A stretch of 64,000 bases of DNA from Janthinobacterium sp. Marseille (GCF_000013625.1 NC_009659.1:2790001-2854000); one strand, 5' to 3'; positions 16,593 through 25,183 are shown, counted from the stretch's first letter. The notes: generated by a model not told the origin, from the letters alone. Numbers and translations are program-made.

Positions 16593-18227
16593 TTAAATGT
16601 CTTTGACTGCAGTTTTTGTATTTGGCAGCAGCAAGCTGCCGATAATACCGGTCACCGCTGTAATCACCACCGGATACCAGAGCCCGGCAAATATATTGCC
16701 GCCGGCCAGTGCCAGATAGGTTGCACAGAAAGGCAGAAAGCCACCGAAGATACCGGCACCGATGTGATACGGGAAGGACAAGGCGGTGTAGCGGATATTC
16801 GGCGGGAACAATTCCACCAGGTAGGCCGCCACCGGACCGTACACCATCGCCACCACCACCGTCATCAAGACCAGCAACAACAGGATGCGGCCTTTATTGA
16901 CTTGCTCGGGATCGGCCTTGGCCGGATAACCGGCTTCCGTCAGTGCCGCACGATAAGCTTTGGCGTCAAAACCGTTAATGGTTTGTCCCTTGACGCTCAT
17001 CGCGACAGCTTGTCCGGCAATCGGCTCCGCGTATTCAAAGTTGATGCCGTTACCGACCAGCATTTTCTTCGCCTGCACACATGGCTTGGCATGGTCAGGA
17101 TGTGCACTGACAAAGGATGCACCTATGCTGAAACTACATGCACCATCCTTGGCGTTCGCATGTACCGTGACAGGCGTCGACAGCGTTGCTGCAGCCAGCG
17201 CCGGATTACCCGCTTCCAGCAGGGAAGCAAACATCGGGCGATAACAGAGTGCCGCAATGAACAGGCCTGCCATCATGATCCACTTGCGTCCGAGGCGATC
17301 GGACAACCAGCCGAAGAATACAAAAGCAGGTGCGCCTATCAGGAAGCCGATGCAAATCAGCGTGTACACGGTACGCTGGTCCAGCATCACCGCTTGCTGC
17401 AGGAAGATCATCACGTAGAACTGGCCGGTAAAGTAAGTTGCGCCCTGGCCTGCAGTCACACCGAACAAAGCCAGCAAGATCATTTTCAGGCTGGGCCATT
17501 TGAAGAAAGTGTCGCGCACCGGATTCTTCGACAGGCGTCCTTGCGCTTTCAGGCGTGTGAACACCGGTGATTCATGCAGCTTGGCACGGACATATACCGA
17601 GAAAATCAGCATTGCAATCGAGATGATGAAAGGAACGCGCCAGCCCCATTCCTTGAACGAAGCCATATCCATCGTGGCCTGGGTACCGAGGATCACGGCG
17701 ATTGAGAGGATCAAGCCCATCGACGATGTAATCTGGATCCAGCCGGTCAGCAAACCACGGCGTGACGGACGCGAGTGTTCGGCCACATAAATCACCGCAC
17801 CACCATATTCACCACCGACTGCCAGGCCCTGGACCAGGCGCAGCACCACCAGCGAGATCCATGCAGCGTGGCCGACCGACGCATAACTCGGCAGGAAACC
17901 GATCAGTGCGGTACTGCCACCCATCATGATGATGGTCAGCAGGAAGGTGTGTTTGCGGCCGAGGCGGTCGCCCAGGTAACCGAACAACACCGCACCGATA
18001 GGACGAATCACGAAACCTGCAGCCAGTGCACCCAGCGATGCCAGCAAGGCAGCGGTCGGATTATCAGGCGGGAACAGGACCGAACTCATGAAGATCGCGA
18101 GCGAGCCATAAATGAAAAAGTCATACCACTCAAAGATGGTGCCCAAGGTTGAAGCGAGTACGACCTGACGCTCTTCCTTGGCAGTAAATACGTCTGCCTC
18201 AGTACTGGTTATAGATGCTGCAGTCAT
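16593..18227 (-). CDS. MFS transporter, metabolite:H+ symporter (MHS) type
   Basis: A 544-residue 12-helix transporter of the major facilitator superfamily. The start is backed by GGAGG five bases before the ATG. Motifs of the MHS group are clear: GTIFEWYDFFIYG in helix 1, GYLGDRLGRKHTF between helices 2 and 3, RLVQGLAVGGEYGGA in helix 4 and GWLSDRLGRKW in the second half. Between the eighth and ninth helices lies an extra segment of about 100 residues with two cysteines (GACSF, AKPCVQ), predicted to be periplasmic. MHS carriers move organic acids, proline/betaine or similar solutes with protons. As first gene of the nitrilase operon it probably imports that pathway's substrate. Confidence 0.92.
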   Translation of the reverse strand: MTAASITSTEADVFTAKEERQVVLASTLGTIFEWYDFFIYGSLAIFMSSVLFPPDNPTAALLASLGALAAGFVIRPIGAVLFGYLGDRLGRKHTFLLTIIMMGGSTALIGFLPSYASVGHAAWISLVVLRLVQGLAVGGEYGGAVIYVAEHSRPSRRGLLTGWIQITSSMGLILSIAVILGTQATMDMASFKEWGWRVPFIISIAMLIFSVYVRAKLHESPVFTRLKAQGRLSKNPVRDTFFKWPSLKMILLALFGVTAGQGATYFTGQFYVMIFLQQAVMLDQRTVYTLICIGFLIGAPAFVFFGWLSDRLGRKWIMMAGLFIAALCYRPMFASLLEAGNPALAAATLSTPVTVHANAKDGACSFSIGASFVSAHPDHAKPCVQAKKMLVGNGINFEYAEPIAGQAVAMSVKGQTINGFDAKAYRAALTEAGYPAKADPEQVNKGRILLLLVLMTVVVAMVYGPVAAYLVELFPPNIRYTALSFPYHIGAGIFGGFLPFCATYLALAGGNIFAGLWYPVVITAVTGIIGSLLLPNTKTAVKDI

Positions 18228-18278
18228 GATTCCTCCGGGTTAAATTTTGGCTTGGGAATTCAGCAAGATGCATGCCAT

Positions 18279-18314
18279 ATTTGATATTGTTTAATGAATA
18301 TAGCATTATCAAAT
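18279..18314. promoter_or_regulatory. Dyad in the IclR-MHS divergent promoter region
   Basis: ATTTGATA (18279-18286) and TATCAAAT (18307-18314), perfect eight-base arms 20 bases apart, about 50 bases above the MHS start. A candidate operator for the divergent IclR protein (inference). Confidence 0.4.
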
Positions 18315-18431
18315 CAAAGTGCAAATTTATTTTCTGTATCATCCGCAAGCGATAATTCCGCTTTCCCAGAGGGAAGAGCCGTTAATTTGCTATGCTTGCG
18401 TGAGCCCATATTTCATTTTTATGTTGGAAAA

Positions 18432-19352
18432 ATGCCAAAAATAAAACCCGCCGCAGCGCTGCCCGCCACCAAAACGGCAAAGAAGGCTGTCGCGGCCAAA
18501 GCACCAAAAGCGCGCGCAAGTGCGCCCCACAAAGACGCAAGCGAGCAATCCAAGCGACGTGGTATTCAATCGATAGAAATAGGTTTTCGCATACTGGATG
18601 TACTGCGTACCGCAGGCCGGCCCCTGCCTTTGCGCCAGATTGCCGAGAGTGCCGGCATGGCGGTGGCGAATGTGCATTACTACCTGGTCAGCTTCCAGGC
18701 AGTGGGCGTAATCCGGCAGGAAGCCGACAGCGGCCATTACGGCCTCGGTCCTTACGCGTTGAAACTGGGGATGGCGGCGCTGGAGCAGTTCGATGTGTTT
18801 ACCGCCGCGCGTCCTGTGATGGCCGAACTGGCCGCGACAGTCGGCCATACGGTATTCCTCGGCGTCTGGGGCAACCGCGGCCCGACTATTGTCTACCGCA
18901 TCGAAGGTGGCACCAGCCGCCCTATCCTCGAGTTACGCGTCGGCAGCGTACTGCCTTTGCTGAATTCGGCCTTGGGTCGCAACTTCCTGGCACATCTGCC
19001 GCGTACGATTACCGGTGAATTGCTGAAGCAGGAATTAAAAATCAATCTGGACGACAAGCATGCACCCAGCCATTCCGATTTGCCGCAATCGGCCGCGGAT
19101 ATCGAGAAGATGCTGGCCAGCGTAAAAGAAAATGGCTTGAGCCGTTGCCGCGATGCCTTGCTGCCACACTTCACTTCCCTGTCGGCACCAGTCTTCGATC
19201 ACCTCGGTGAAATGATAGCCGCCATCACCCTGATGGGGCCTATGGGCGTGCTCGATGACGATTTGCAGGGAGTCACGGCCAAGACACTCAAGGCGCGCGC
19301 GCTGCAGATATCGCAGGACGCCGGCTTTGGCAAAGAAGTCGCCAGCAAATAA
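18432..19352 (+). CDS. IclR-family transcriptional regulator with basic N-terminal tail
   Basis: The frame is open further upstream to 18294, but the ATG at 18432 is chosen because the earlier stretch overlaps the divergent promoter region and its dyad; GGA precedes this ATG. The 306-residue product starts with about 45 residues rich in Lys and Ala (TKTAKKAVAAKAPKARAS), a histone-tail-like extension. The winged helix is IQSIEIGFRILDVLRTAG to GMAVANVHYYLVSF, and the IclR effector domain runs from about residue 125 to the end. It is divergent from the MHS-nitrilase-flavin reductase operon and is its probable regulator; the ligand is unknown. Confidence 0.9.
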   Translation: MPKIKPAAALPATKTAKKAVAAKAPKARASAPHKDASEQSKRRGIQSIEIGFRILDVLRTAGRPLPLRQIAESAGMAVANVHYYLVSFQAVGVIRQEADSGHYGLGPYALKLGMAALEQFDVFTAARPVMAELAATVGHTVFLGVWGNRGPTIVYRIEGGTSRPILELRVGSVLPLLNSALGRNFLAHLPRTITGELLKQELKINLDDKHAPSHSDLPQSAADIEKMLASVKENGLSRCRDALLPHFTSLSAPVFDHLGEMIAAITLMGPMGVLDDDLQGVTAKTLKARALQISQDAGFGKEVASK

Positions 19353-19378
19353 AAAAACCGCCAAAAGGCGGTTTTTTA
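19351..19378. terminator. Bidirectional terminator between IclR and ABC genes
   Basis: ACCGCC (19357-19362), AAAA loop, GGCGGT (19367-19372), A tract before and T tract after; placed between convergent genes. Confidence 0.85.
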
Positions 19379-19397
19379 TTTTCAACGATTTGAATTC

Positions 19398-20282
19398 CTA
19401 ACGCTGCATACCCCAGTGCTGCACCGTCGCTTTTTCCAGGGTGCGGAATACGATATTCTCGACCATCAAACCGATCAGGATCACGGTCGCCAGCCCGGCA
19501 AATACCTTGTCTGTGTACAGTTCATTGCGATTCTGGAAGATATACCAGCCGAGGCCGCCCTTGCCCGACGATGCCCCGAACACCAGCTCGGCGGCAATCA
19601 GGGTACGCCAGGCAAAAGCCCAGCCTATTTTCAAACCGGACAGAATGGCAGGCAGAGCTGCCGGCACCAATATCTGCAAGACATAGGGAATGCCGCGCAA
19701 GCCATAGTTACGCCCCGCCATGCGCAAGGTATCCGGCACGCCCTGGAAACCGGCATAGGTATTCAAGGCCATCGGCCACAACACCGAATGCACCAAGACA
19801 AACACCAGGCTGCCACGTCCAATACCAAACCACAATAAGGCCAAAGGCAATAAGGCAATCGCCGGCAAGGGATTAAGCATGGAAGTCAGCGTATCCAGCA
19901 AATCTCGGCCCAGCTGGGTCGAGACTGCCAGCGTAGTCAGGATGAAAGCGGCCAGCACACCTATCGCATAACCTTGCAGCAGTACCGATAGGGAAATTCC
20001 GACCTTGGCTAACAATTCGCCGCTGCTGATTCCTTCGACCAGCGCCTGTGCAGTGGCTATAAAGGTTGGCAACAGTAATTCATTATCCTGCCAGCGTGCC
20101 ACCACTTCCCAGATGACGGCCAGCACCACCAGTATCACACTCTTGCGCAACCAGCCCTGCGCCCACAAGCGCGAACCCAACGGTAATTCACGTTCTACCG
20201 GCAATTCGGTAAACGGTTTCAGCTTCAATTCATATTCCGGACGTACCGGTGGATTGAGGCTGCCTGTAAGGTTGGTAGTCAT
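19398..20282 (-). CDS. ABC transporter permease, taurine/alkanesulfonate type
   Basis: A 294-residue inner-membrane permease of the TauC/SsuC branch. After a cytoplasmic N terminus come about six membrane helices; the EAA loop that contacts the ATPase is seen around GRNYGLRGIPYVLQILVPA and ILSGLKIGWAFAWR. Its start overlaps the ATPase stop by four bases (ATGA), so it is translationally coupled. It is the last gene of a four-gene unit of dioxygenase, binding protein, ATPase and permease. The transported compound is probably a sulfonate or similar organosulfur anion, judged from the TauD-like dioxygenase gene; other substrates are possible because this ABC branch also serves nitrate and pyrimidine precursors. 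Confidence 0.9.
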   Translation of the reverse strand: MTTNLTGSLNPPVRPEYELKLKPFTELPVERELPLGSRLWAQGWLRKSVILVVLAVIWEVVARWQDNELLLPTFIATAQALVEGISSGELLAKVGISLSVLLQGYAIGVLAAFILTTLAVSTQLGRDLLDTLTSMLNPLPAIALLPLALLWFGIGRGSLVFVLVHSVLWPMALNTYAGFQGVPDTLRMAGRNYGLRGIPYVLQILVPAALPAILSGLKIGWAFAWRTLIAAELVFGASSGKGGLGWYIFQNRNELYTDKVFAGLATVILIGLMVENIVFRTLEKATVQHWGMQR

Positions 20283-21163
20283 GCTTGCACGCTCGTTTCC
20301 GGCTCTTCTTCAAACAACATGTGATGGATGCGTTGCGCCGTATTCTGGAATTCGGTGCTGCCCAGGCTTGCCAGTGAAAAATCATGGCTATTGATTTCCG
20401 CCCGCATGCGACCCGGATGCGGTGACAGCAAGGCGATACGATTGCCGACCACCAGGGCTTCTTCTATTGAGTGCGTCACGAACAGCAGGGTAAAATGTAC
20501 TTCATCCCACAATTGCAGCAGCTCTTCCTGCATCTTGCGTCGCGTGAGTGCATCCAGTGCCGCGAAAGGCTCATCCATCAAGAGCACGCGCGGTTGCATC
20601 GCCAGCGCACGGGCGATTGCCACACGCTGCTTCATGCCACCTGATAACTGATGCGGATGTACATCGGAGAATTTGCTCAAGCCAACCTTGGCCAGGTAGT
20701 GCAAGGCACGTTCTTCCGCTTCCTTGCGCCCCAGGGTCCGTGAAGCCAGCAGCGGAAAGATGACGTTTTGTTTGACCGTCTTCCATGGCGACAATTGGTC
20801 AAACTCCTGGAATACGACGATGCGATCCGGACCCGGTGCGGTGACAGCTTTGCCATCCAGCCGGATTTCACCTTCGACAGGTAGAATAAAACCGGCAACG
20901 GCTTTCAGCAAGGTTGACTTGCCGCAGCCGGATGGTCCCAGCAAGACGAACCTATCCGCCTGATGCACATCGAAACTGACGCGATGCGTCGCGCGCACCA
21001 CGCGCTCACGCGTACGATATTCAAGGCTGACATCATCCACCTGCAGCAAGGGAGCCGAAGCAGGCAAGGCTTCAGCATCACGCTTTCCGCTCCCGATATC
21101 GCGTGCAGCAGGTGCGGCAGGAATGAAGCCCGAAGTGCCTCGCAGGATAGCCGTGTTATTCAT
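20279..21163 (-). CDS. ABC transporter ATP-binding protein, taurine/alkanesulfonate type
   Basis: A 294-residue ATPase that powers the transporter. Motifs in order: Walker A GPSGCGKST near residue 78, Q-loop VFQEFDQLSPW, signature LSGGMKQRVAIARAL, Walker B VLLMDEPFAALD and the switch His in FVTHS. About 35 extra residues at the N terminus (MNNTAILRGTSGF onward) precede the conserved fold. It is coupled to the permease gene by a four-base overlap and lies 58 bases after the binding-protein gene. The family is that of TauB, SsuB and NrtD. Confidence 0.93.
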   Translation of the reverse strand: MNNTAILRGTSGFIPAAPAARDIGSGKRDAEALPASAPLLQVDDVSLEYRTRERVVRATHRVSFDVHQADRFVLLGPSGCGKSTLLKAVAGFILPVEGEIRLDGKAVTAPGPDRIVVFQEFDQLSPWKTVKQNVIFPLLASRTLGRKEAEERALHYLAKVGLSKFSDVHPHQLSGGMKQRVAIARALAMQPRVLLMDEPFAALDALTRRKMQEELLQLWDEVHFTLLFVTHSIEEALVVGNRIALLSPHPGRMRAEINSHDFSLASLGSTEFQNTAQRIHHMLFEEEPETSVQA

Positions 21164-21221
21164 AGCGCCACCTCCACCGATCCGTCAACGATACGAAACA
21201 AAAAACGTGAAATCATGATGA

Positions 21222-22265
21222 TCAGCTACCCGGTTGTGCGTAGGCTTCTTCGAAGAAGTAATCCTTCCACGATGCGGCCTTGTTCTTGATCACGCCCAGC
21301 TTTTGCAATTCATCGGCGTAGACGAAAGTACGATGTGGCGAAACGGTGAAATCATTTTCCGGATCTTCAACGATCTTGCGCACCAGCTCAGGTGACAACT
21401 TCGACTTCTGGATGCGGATAAAGGTATCCGCCGCTTTCGCCTTGTCAGCCTTGATCAACTGCGCAGCTTCGACCAATGCGGCATAGAAGGCTTTGTAAGT
21501 CTTGGGATTTTCATCGTGAAATTTTTGCGTCGTGTAGAGCACGTTGAAAGTCGCAGGGCCACCGAGGATGTCGTAAGAACTGATCACTTTGTGCACATTG
21601 CTATTTGCTGCCAGCGCCTGGTAATAGAACGGTGCGCTGGAGAAATGGGTATTGATTTCCGAACCACCGGCGATCAGGGCTGCAGTCGCATCAGGATGCG
21701 GCAGGCTGACCGAGATATTGTCAAATTTCTTGAAGTTGTCCTTACCGAACTGACGCGCGGTTTCTATCTGCAAGGTACGCGACTGGAAGCCGACACCGGC
21801 GGCAGGCACTGCGATACGGTCTTTATCACTCAAATCCTTCAAGGTTTTTACCGCGGGATTGTTCGACAACAGATAGTTGGGCAACGAACCCAGCGCAGCG
21901 ACTGCCTTGACGTTTTGTTTGCCACGCGTACGATCCCACATCGTCAGCATAGGCGGCACACCGGCCGACACCACATCCAGCGCACCCGCCAGCAAGGCTT
22001 CATTCATCGCGGTCGCGCCGGAAATGCTGGCCCAATCCACCTGGATGTCTATGCCTTGCTGCTTGCCGTATTTTTCGATCAACTGGCGATCACGTACCAC
22101 GTCGAGGATCAGGTAACCGATACCGAATTGTTGGGCGATGCTGATTTTTCCTTCAGCGCGTGCCGGCAAGGCCGACAGCAACGCAGTTGCGACAGCGATG
22201 ACACTGAAAGCGGCGCCTATCCAGCGACGGCGTGGAGCACGGTAAGTGCGATTCAAATGAGGCAT
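21222..22265 (-). CDS. ABC transporter periplasmic substrate-binding protein
   Basis: The start is placed at the ATG at 22265, which has GGAG five bases before it; a longer frame to 22325 overlaps the end of the dioxygenase gene and lacks a ribosome site. The 347-residue product has a twin-basic n-region (APRRRW) and a signal peptide ending PARA-EG. The mature protein is of the NMT1/TauA type (ISIAQQFGIGYLILDVVRDR, AGALDVVSAGVPPMLTMWDR, NPKTYKAFYAALVEA). It delivers ligand to the permease and ATPase encoded next. The ligand may be a sulfonate, inferred from the linked dioxygenase. Confidence 0.88.
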   Translation of the reverse strand: MPHLNRTYRAPRRRWIGAAFSVIAVATALLSALPARAEGKISIAQQFGIGYLILDVVRDRQLIEKYGKQQGIDIQVDWASISGATAMNEALLAGALDVVSAGVPPMLTMWDRTRGKQNVKAVAALGSLPNYLLSNNPAVKTLKDLSDKDRIAVPAAGVGFQSRTLQIETARQFGKDNFKKFDNISVSLPHPDATAALIAGGSEINTHFSSAPFYYQALAANSNVHKVISSYDILGGPATFNVLYTTQKFHDENPKTYKAFYAALVEAAQLIKADKAKAADTFIRIQKSKLSPELVRKIVEDPENDFTVSPHRTFVYADELQKLGVIKNKAASWKDYFFEEAYAQPGS

Positions 22266-22311
22266 GAAAACTCCGTAATATTTAATCGGGACAAACAATA
22301 ATGAAATGGAT

Positions 22312-23205
22312 TTAGAACGGCACATCGCCTTCTATCGTGGTGCGGTACAACTTGCGACGCTGGTCTTCCGGACAGCCGGCAGCCAGATGCATCAGCGAGC
22401 GGTTATCCCAAAAGATCAAGTCGTGCGGCTGCCAGCGATGGCGATAGACGTGTTCAGGTTTGACGCTGTGCTCGAACAATTGATTGAGCAGGTCGCGGCT
22501 TTCATCTTCCGGCAAGCCATCAATGCGCGTGGTGAAATGTTCGCTGACGAACAAGGCTTTGCGGCCGGTTTCCGGATGCGTACGCACGACCGGCTGCAGG
22601 ACCGGTTTGACCTTGGCGATTTGTTCTTCGCTGAGATTCGGACGCCAGGGATTACGTCTTTGCAGTTCTGCGTATTGTGCGAGGTAGCTGTGCTCTGCTT
22701 TCAGGTTCGCGACCTTGTTGCGCAGATGTACATCCAGCGTATCCCAGGCCAGGTGCATATTCGCAAACAGGGTATCGCCGCCTTCAGCCGGCAATTCCTG
22801 CGCATGTAACATGGAACCCAGGCTCGGTATATCGACATAGGATAGATCGGAGTGCCAGAAATGCCCCGCATCGCCGAGGCCGATGGGCTGGCCATTCTCT
22901 TTGATATTCGAAATGATCAGAATTTCCGGATGGCCGGGCAACTGGAATTGATGCAGCACATGGATCTGTAGCGCACCAAAGCGACGACTGAAATCAATTT
23001 GCTGTGCGGGTGTGATTTGTTGGTCACGGAACACCAGCAAGTGGTGATCCAGATGCGCCTGATGCACGCGTGAAAAATCAGCATCATCCAGTGGACGTGT
23101 AAGATCCAGACCGATTAACTCGGCACCCAGTGGTGCATCGAATAACTGGATCGTGAAGGTGCCGCCAGAAGACGGCCTTGCAGCAGGGACAGGAACGGCA
23201 GACAT
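22312..23205 (-). CDS. TauD/TfdA-family Fe(II)/2-oxoglutarate dioxygenase
   Basis: A 297-residue dioxygenase, first gene of the uptake operon. The iron-binding facial triad is visible as His118-x-Asp120 (FWHSD) and His273 (RSLMHLA), and Arg284/Arg288 near the end (RRKLYRTT) fit 2-oxoglutarate binding. Members hydroxylate the carbon next to a sulfonate, sulfate or aryloxy group, which then leaves; in TauD taurine gives sulfite and aminoacetaldehyde. Together with the ABC genes this looks like a system for obtaining sulfur from an organosulfonate. The exact substrate cannot be read from the sequence. An eight-base dyad 20-46 bases upstream may be its operator. Confidence 0.9.
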   Translation of the reverse strand: MSAVPVPAARPSSGGTFTIQLFDAPLGAELIGLDLTRPLDDADFSRVHQAHLDHHLLVFRDQQITPAQQIDFSRRFGALQIHVLHQFQLPGHPEILIISNIKENGQPIGLGDAGHFWHSDLSYVDIPSLGSMLHAQELPAEGGDTLFANMHLAWDTLDVHLRNKVANLKAEHSYLAQYAELQRRNPWRPNLSEEQIAKVKPVLQPVVRTHPETGRKALFVSEHFTTRIDGLPEDESRDLLNQLFEHSVKPEHVYRHRWQPHDLIFWDNRSLMHLAAGCPEDQRRKLYRTTIEGDVPF

Positions 23206-23225
23206 AATTTAAAACCATGTACTTA

Positions 23226-23251
23226 GCAGATAATGAAATAAGTTTATCTGC
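23226..23251. promoter_or_regulatory. Dyad upstream of the dioxygenase operon
   Basis: GCAGATAA (23226-23233) and TTATCTGC (23244-23251), perfect arms separated by 10 bases, directly upstream of the first operon gene. Candidate operator; the binding protein is not known (CysB or a local regulator are possibilities). Confidence 0.45.
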
Positions 23252-23376
23252 CGGGTCTGCCTTCGCAAACGAATCATTCCGCTTAACTATATGCGGTTTT
23301 TAATACATGTCCTGTCGCTGCTGATATGGATGAAACAAGTGATAACTAATATGTTCGGATTTCTTTACATACCAGC

Positions 23377-24342
23377 TTAAACATTCCTGCTTTGCGCCTG
23401 GGTGATATTGCTATCAGCTGCCACGCTATGTGTGAGCCAGACGCCACCACCTATGGTGGTGCCCTTGCCTATCGTGATGCGACCCAATACCGTCGCACCG
23501 GCGTAGATCACCACATCATCTTCGACGATAGGATGACGCGGATTGCCCTTGATCAGAGAACCACTTTCATCGGCCGGGAAACGTTTGGCACCGAGGGTCA
23601 CGGCCTGGTAGAGCCGCACACGATTGCCAATCACCGCAGTCTCGCCGATGACCACGCCGGTGCCATGATCTATAAAGAAGCTGTGGCCGATTTCAGCGCC
23701 CGGATGGATGTCGATACCGGTACCGGAATGTGCGATACGCGAAATAAGACGTGCCAGGAAAGGCGCGCCGAGATTATGCAAGGCATGTGCAAAGCGATGG
23801 TAAATAATTGCCGTCATGCCCGGATAGCAAACCAGGATCTCGGACACGCTATGGGCCGCAGGATCACCGTGATATGCGGCTTGCAAGTCGGTTACCAGCA
23901 CATCGCGGATGTGACGCAACTGGCTGGCAAAGTTACGGGTAATTTCTATCGCTTCGCGATCCAGGTCGGCCGCATCGTTGCCGGTTTTAAGCACAGGCTG
24001 TGCATCGTCTTCATCACCCTGGCGGGAGACAAAGAGCAAGCCGCGTCGTACCTGCTCAGCCAGATCGTTCAATGCGATATTAAGCTTGTCACCGACAAAA
24101 TAATCAATGCTTTCATCCGTTAGCACCGGCTGGCCGTAATGAGTAGGGAACAGGGCCGCAGACAAGCCATCCAGGATTTTTTGCAAAGCCTCACGCGAGG
24201 GCAACTCACGGATCTGGCCGCGGTAGCGGATATTGTGGGTTTCTTCGCGCGACTGGCGCAATGATTTGACGACACTGTCCAGCCCCCAGGTACCGACGGG
24301 AACGGGAACGACGAGTTCTAATGAGGGACGTAATTTGGACAT
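23377..24342 (-). CDS. Serine O-acetyltransferase, EpsC/SrpH type
   Basis: A 321-residue left-handed beta-helix acetyltransferase. An N-terminal alpha-helical domain of about 190 residues is followed by hexapeptide repeats (IHPGAEIGHSFFID, GVVIGETAVIGNRVRLYQAV, GATVLGRITIGKGTTIGG). The catalytic-site sequences HSGTGIDIHPGA and DHGTGVVIGET are those of serine acetyltransferases, which make O-acetylserine from serine and acetyl-CoA for cysteine synthesis. The longer N-terminal domain places it with the EpsC branch rather than classical CysE. It lies beside the sulfonate operon on the same strand, 171 bases upstream, so sulfur released there could be fixed into cysteine. No clear Shine-Dalgarno precedes the ATG. 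Confidence 0.9.
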   Translation of the reverse strand: MSKLRPSLELVVPVPVGTWGLDSVVKSLRQSREETHNIRYRGQIRELPSREALQKILDGLSAALFPTHYGQPVLTDESIDYFVGDKLNIALNDLAEQVRRGLLFVSRQGDEDDAQPVLKTGNDAADLDREAIEITRNFASQLRHIRDVLVTDLQAAYHGDPAAHSVSEILVCYPGMTAIIYHRFAHALHNLGAPFLARLISRIAHSGTGIDIHPGAEIGHSFFIDHGTGVVIGETAVIGNRVRLYQAVTLGAKRFPADESGSLIKGNPRHPIVEDDVVIYAGATVLGRITIGKGTTIGGGVWLTHSVAADSNITQAQSRNV

Positions 24343-24500
24343 GGCGGGCAGTCTGAAAGGTGGATTTGATTATAGAAGTCGCGTCCCGCCCTTGAATACG
24401 AATAAAACTGCATATGCAAAATCGGAAATTGTTATTGCCTTCCCACGAATCATTTGCCGTTGCCGCAGTCTGAACAGAACCAGACCAAGAGGAGCACACC

Positions 24501-24755
24501 ATGAGCGGCCAAGATGAAACGACACATTTCGAAAATGAGTTGAAGCAACGTTTTGACGAGCTGATCCTGTGGGCGGTGAAAAACCGGCCTTATAACGGTG
24601 CCAGCCTGAAGCCGACCGATTTTGATGACAGCTGGAAACAAATTTCGCGACTGGCGCGGGAAGGGGTGGATATAGGCAAACGCAATGCCGCCGTGCCTGA
24701 GCCATCCGAAAACGGGCCCCAATACGTCAATAGCAATCCGGCACCCTGGCCCTGA
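24501..24755 (+). CDS. Small hypothetical protein, 84 residues
   Basis: An 84-residue soluble protein with a very good ribosome site (GAGGAG, six bases before ATG). It has an amphipathic helical N-terminal half (FENELKQRFDELILWAVKN, then DDSWKQISRLA) and a proline-rich tail ending SNPAPWP. No signal peptide and no family recognised. It is divergent from the serine acetyltransferase gene. Codon use and the ribosome site make it a likely real gene. Confidence 0.72.
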   Translation: MSGQDETTHFENELKQRFDELILWAVKNRPYNGASLKPTDFDDSWKQISRLAREGVDIGKRNAAVPEPSENGPQYVNSNPAPWP

Positions 24756-24885
24756 GCCTGGCCGGGCAGCCTTTCATAGCGTGAAATACACCAAGGTTCA
24801 CAGGCATTAACCGGGCGTTGTTTCATTACTACACAGCATTTATTTAGTGAACTTTATAGCAATTTAGTGTCCAATGGGTAAGCCG

Positions 24886-24940
24886 CCCCGCCGAAGATTG
24901 CGGGGTTGCCAGAACGTTCCCAGGCTTGCATTACTGGGAA
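24886..24940. repeat. Two inverted repeats upstream of the entericidin-like gene
   Basis: CCCCGC-N8-GCGGGG (24886-24905) and TTCCCAG-N10-CTGGGAA (24917-24940). They lie 50-105 bases before the small lipoprotein gene and could form a structured 5' leader or stop read-through from upstream. The 236 bases between 24756 and 24991 hold no other feature seen. Confidence 0.5.
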
Positions 24941-24991
24941 GTCGAGGAGGCGTTCCTACGCATATCTGTTCAACCTGAAAGGAAGATCATC

Positions 24992-25126
24992 ATGAAAAAA
25001 ATTATTTCCATTGCGTGTGTTCTCGCTATGAGCATAGGCCTGAGTGCCTGCAACACATTTAAAGGCGTAGGACAGGATGTACAACGCGGTGGCGAAAAAA
25101 TTCAGGATGCAGCAACAGGGAAATAA
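24992..25126 (+). CDS. Entericidin A/B-family small lipoprotein
   Basis: A 44-residue lipoprotein. The start at 24992 has AAGGA eight bases upstream; a longer frame to 24926 is rejected because the signal peptide begins here. The signal peptide MKKIISIACVLAMSIGLSAC carries the lipobox LSAC. The mature chain of about 25 residues reads NTFKGVGQDVQRGGEKIQDA, the pattern of the entericidin EcnA/EcnB family (G-x-G-x-D-x-x-x-x-G). In E. coli these form a toxin-antidote-like pair affecting envelope integrity in stationary phase, but many bacteria have one lone copy as here, and its role is unclear. A strong terminator follows. Confidence 0.9.
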   Translation: MKKIISIACVLAMSIGLSACNTFKGVGQDVQRGGEKIQDAATGK

Positions 25127-25149
25127 GTCGCCTGACAGCAGGCGTATGC

Positions 25150-25183
25150 AAAAAGAGCGTGAATTGCTTCACGCTCTTTTTTT
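25150..25183. terminator. Bidirectional terminator after the entericidin-like gene
   Basis: AAAAGAGCGTGAA (25151-25163), TTGC loop, TTCACGCTCTTTT (25168-25180), then more T. Thirteen pairs; placed between convergent genes. Confidence 0.9.
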
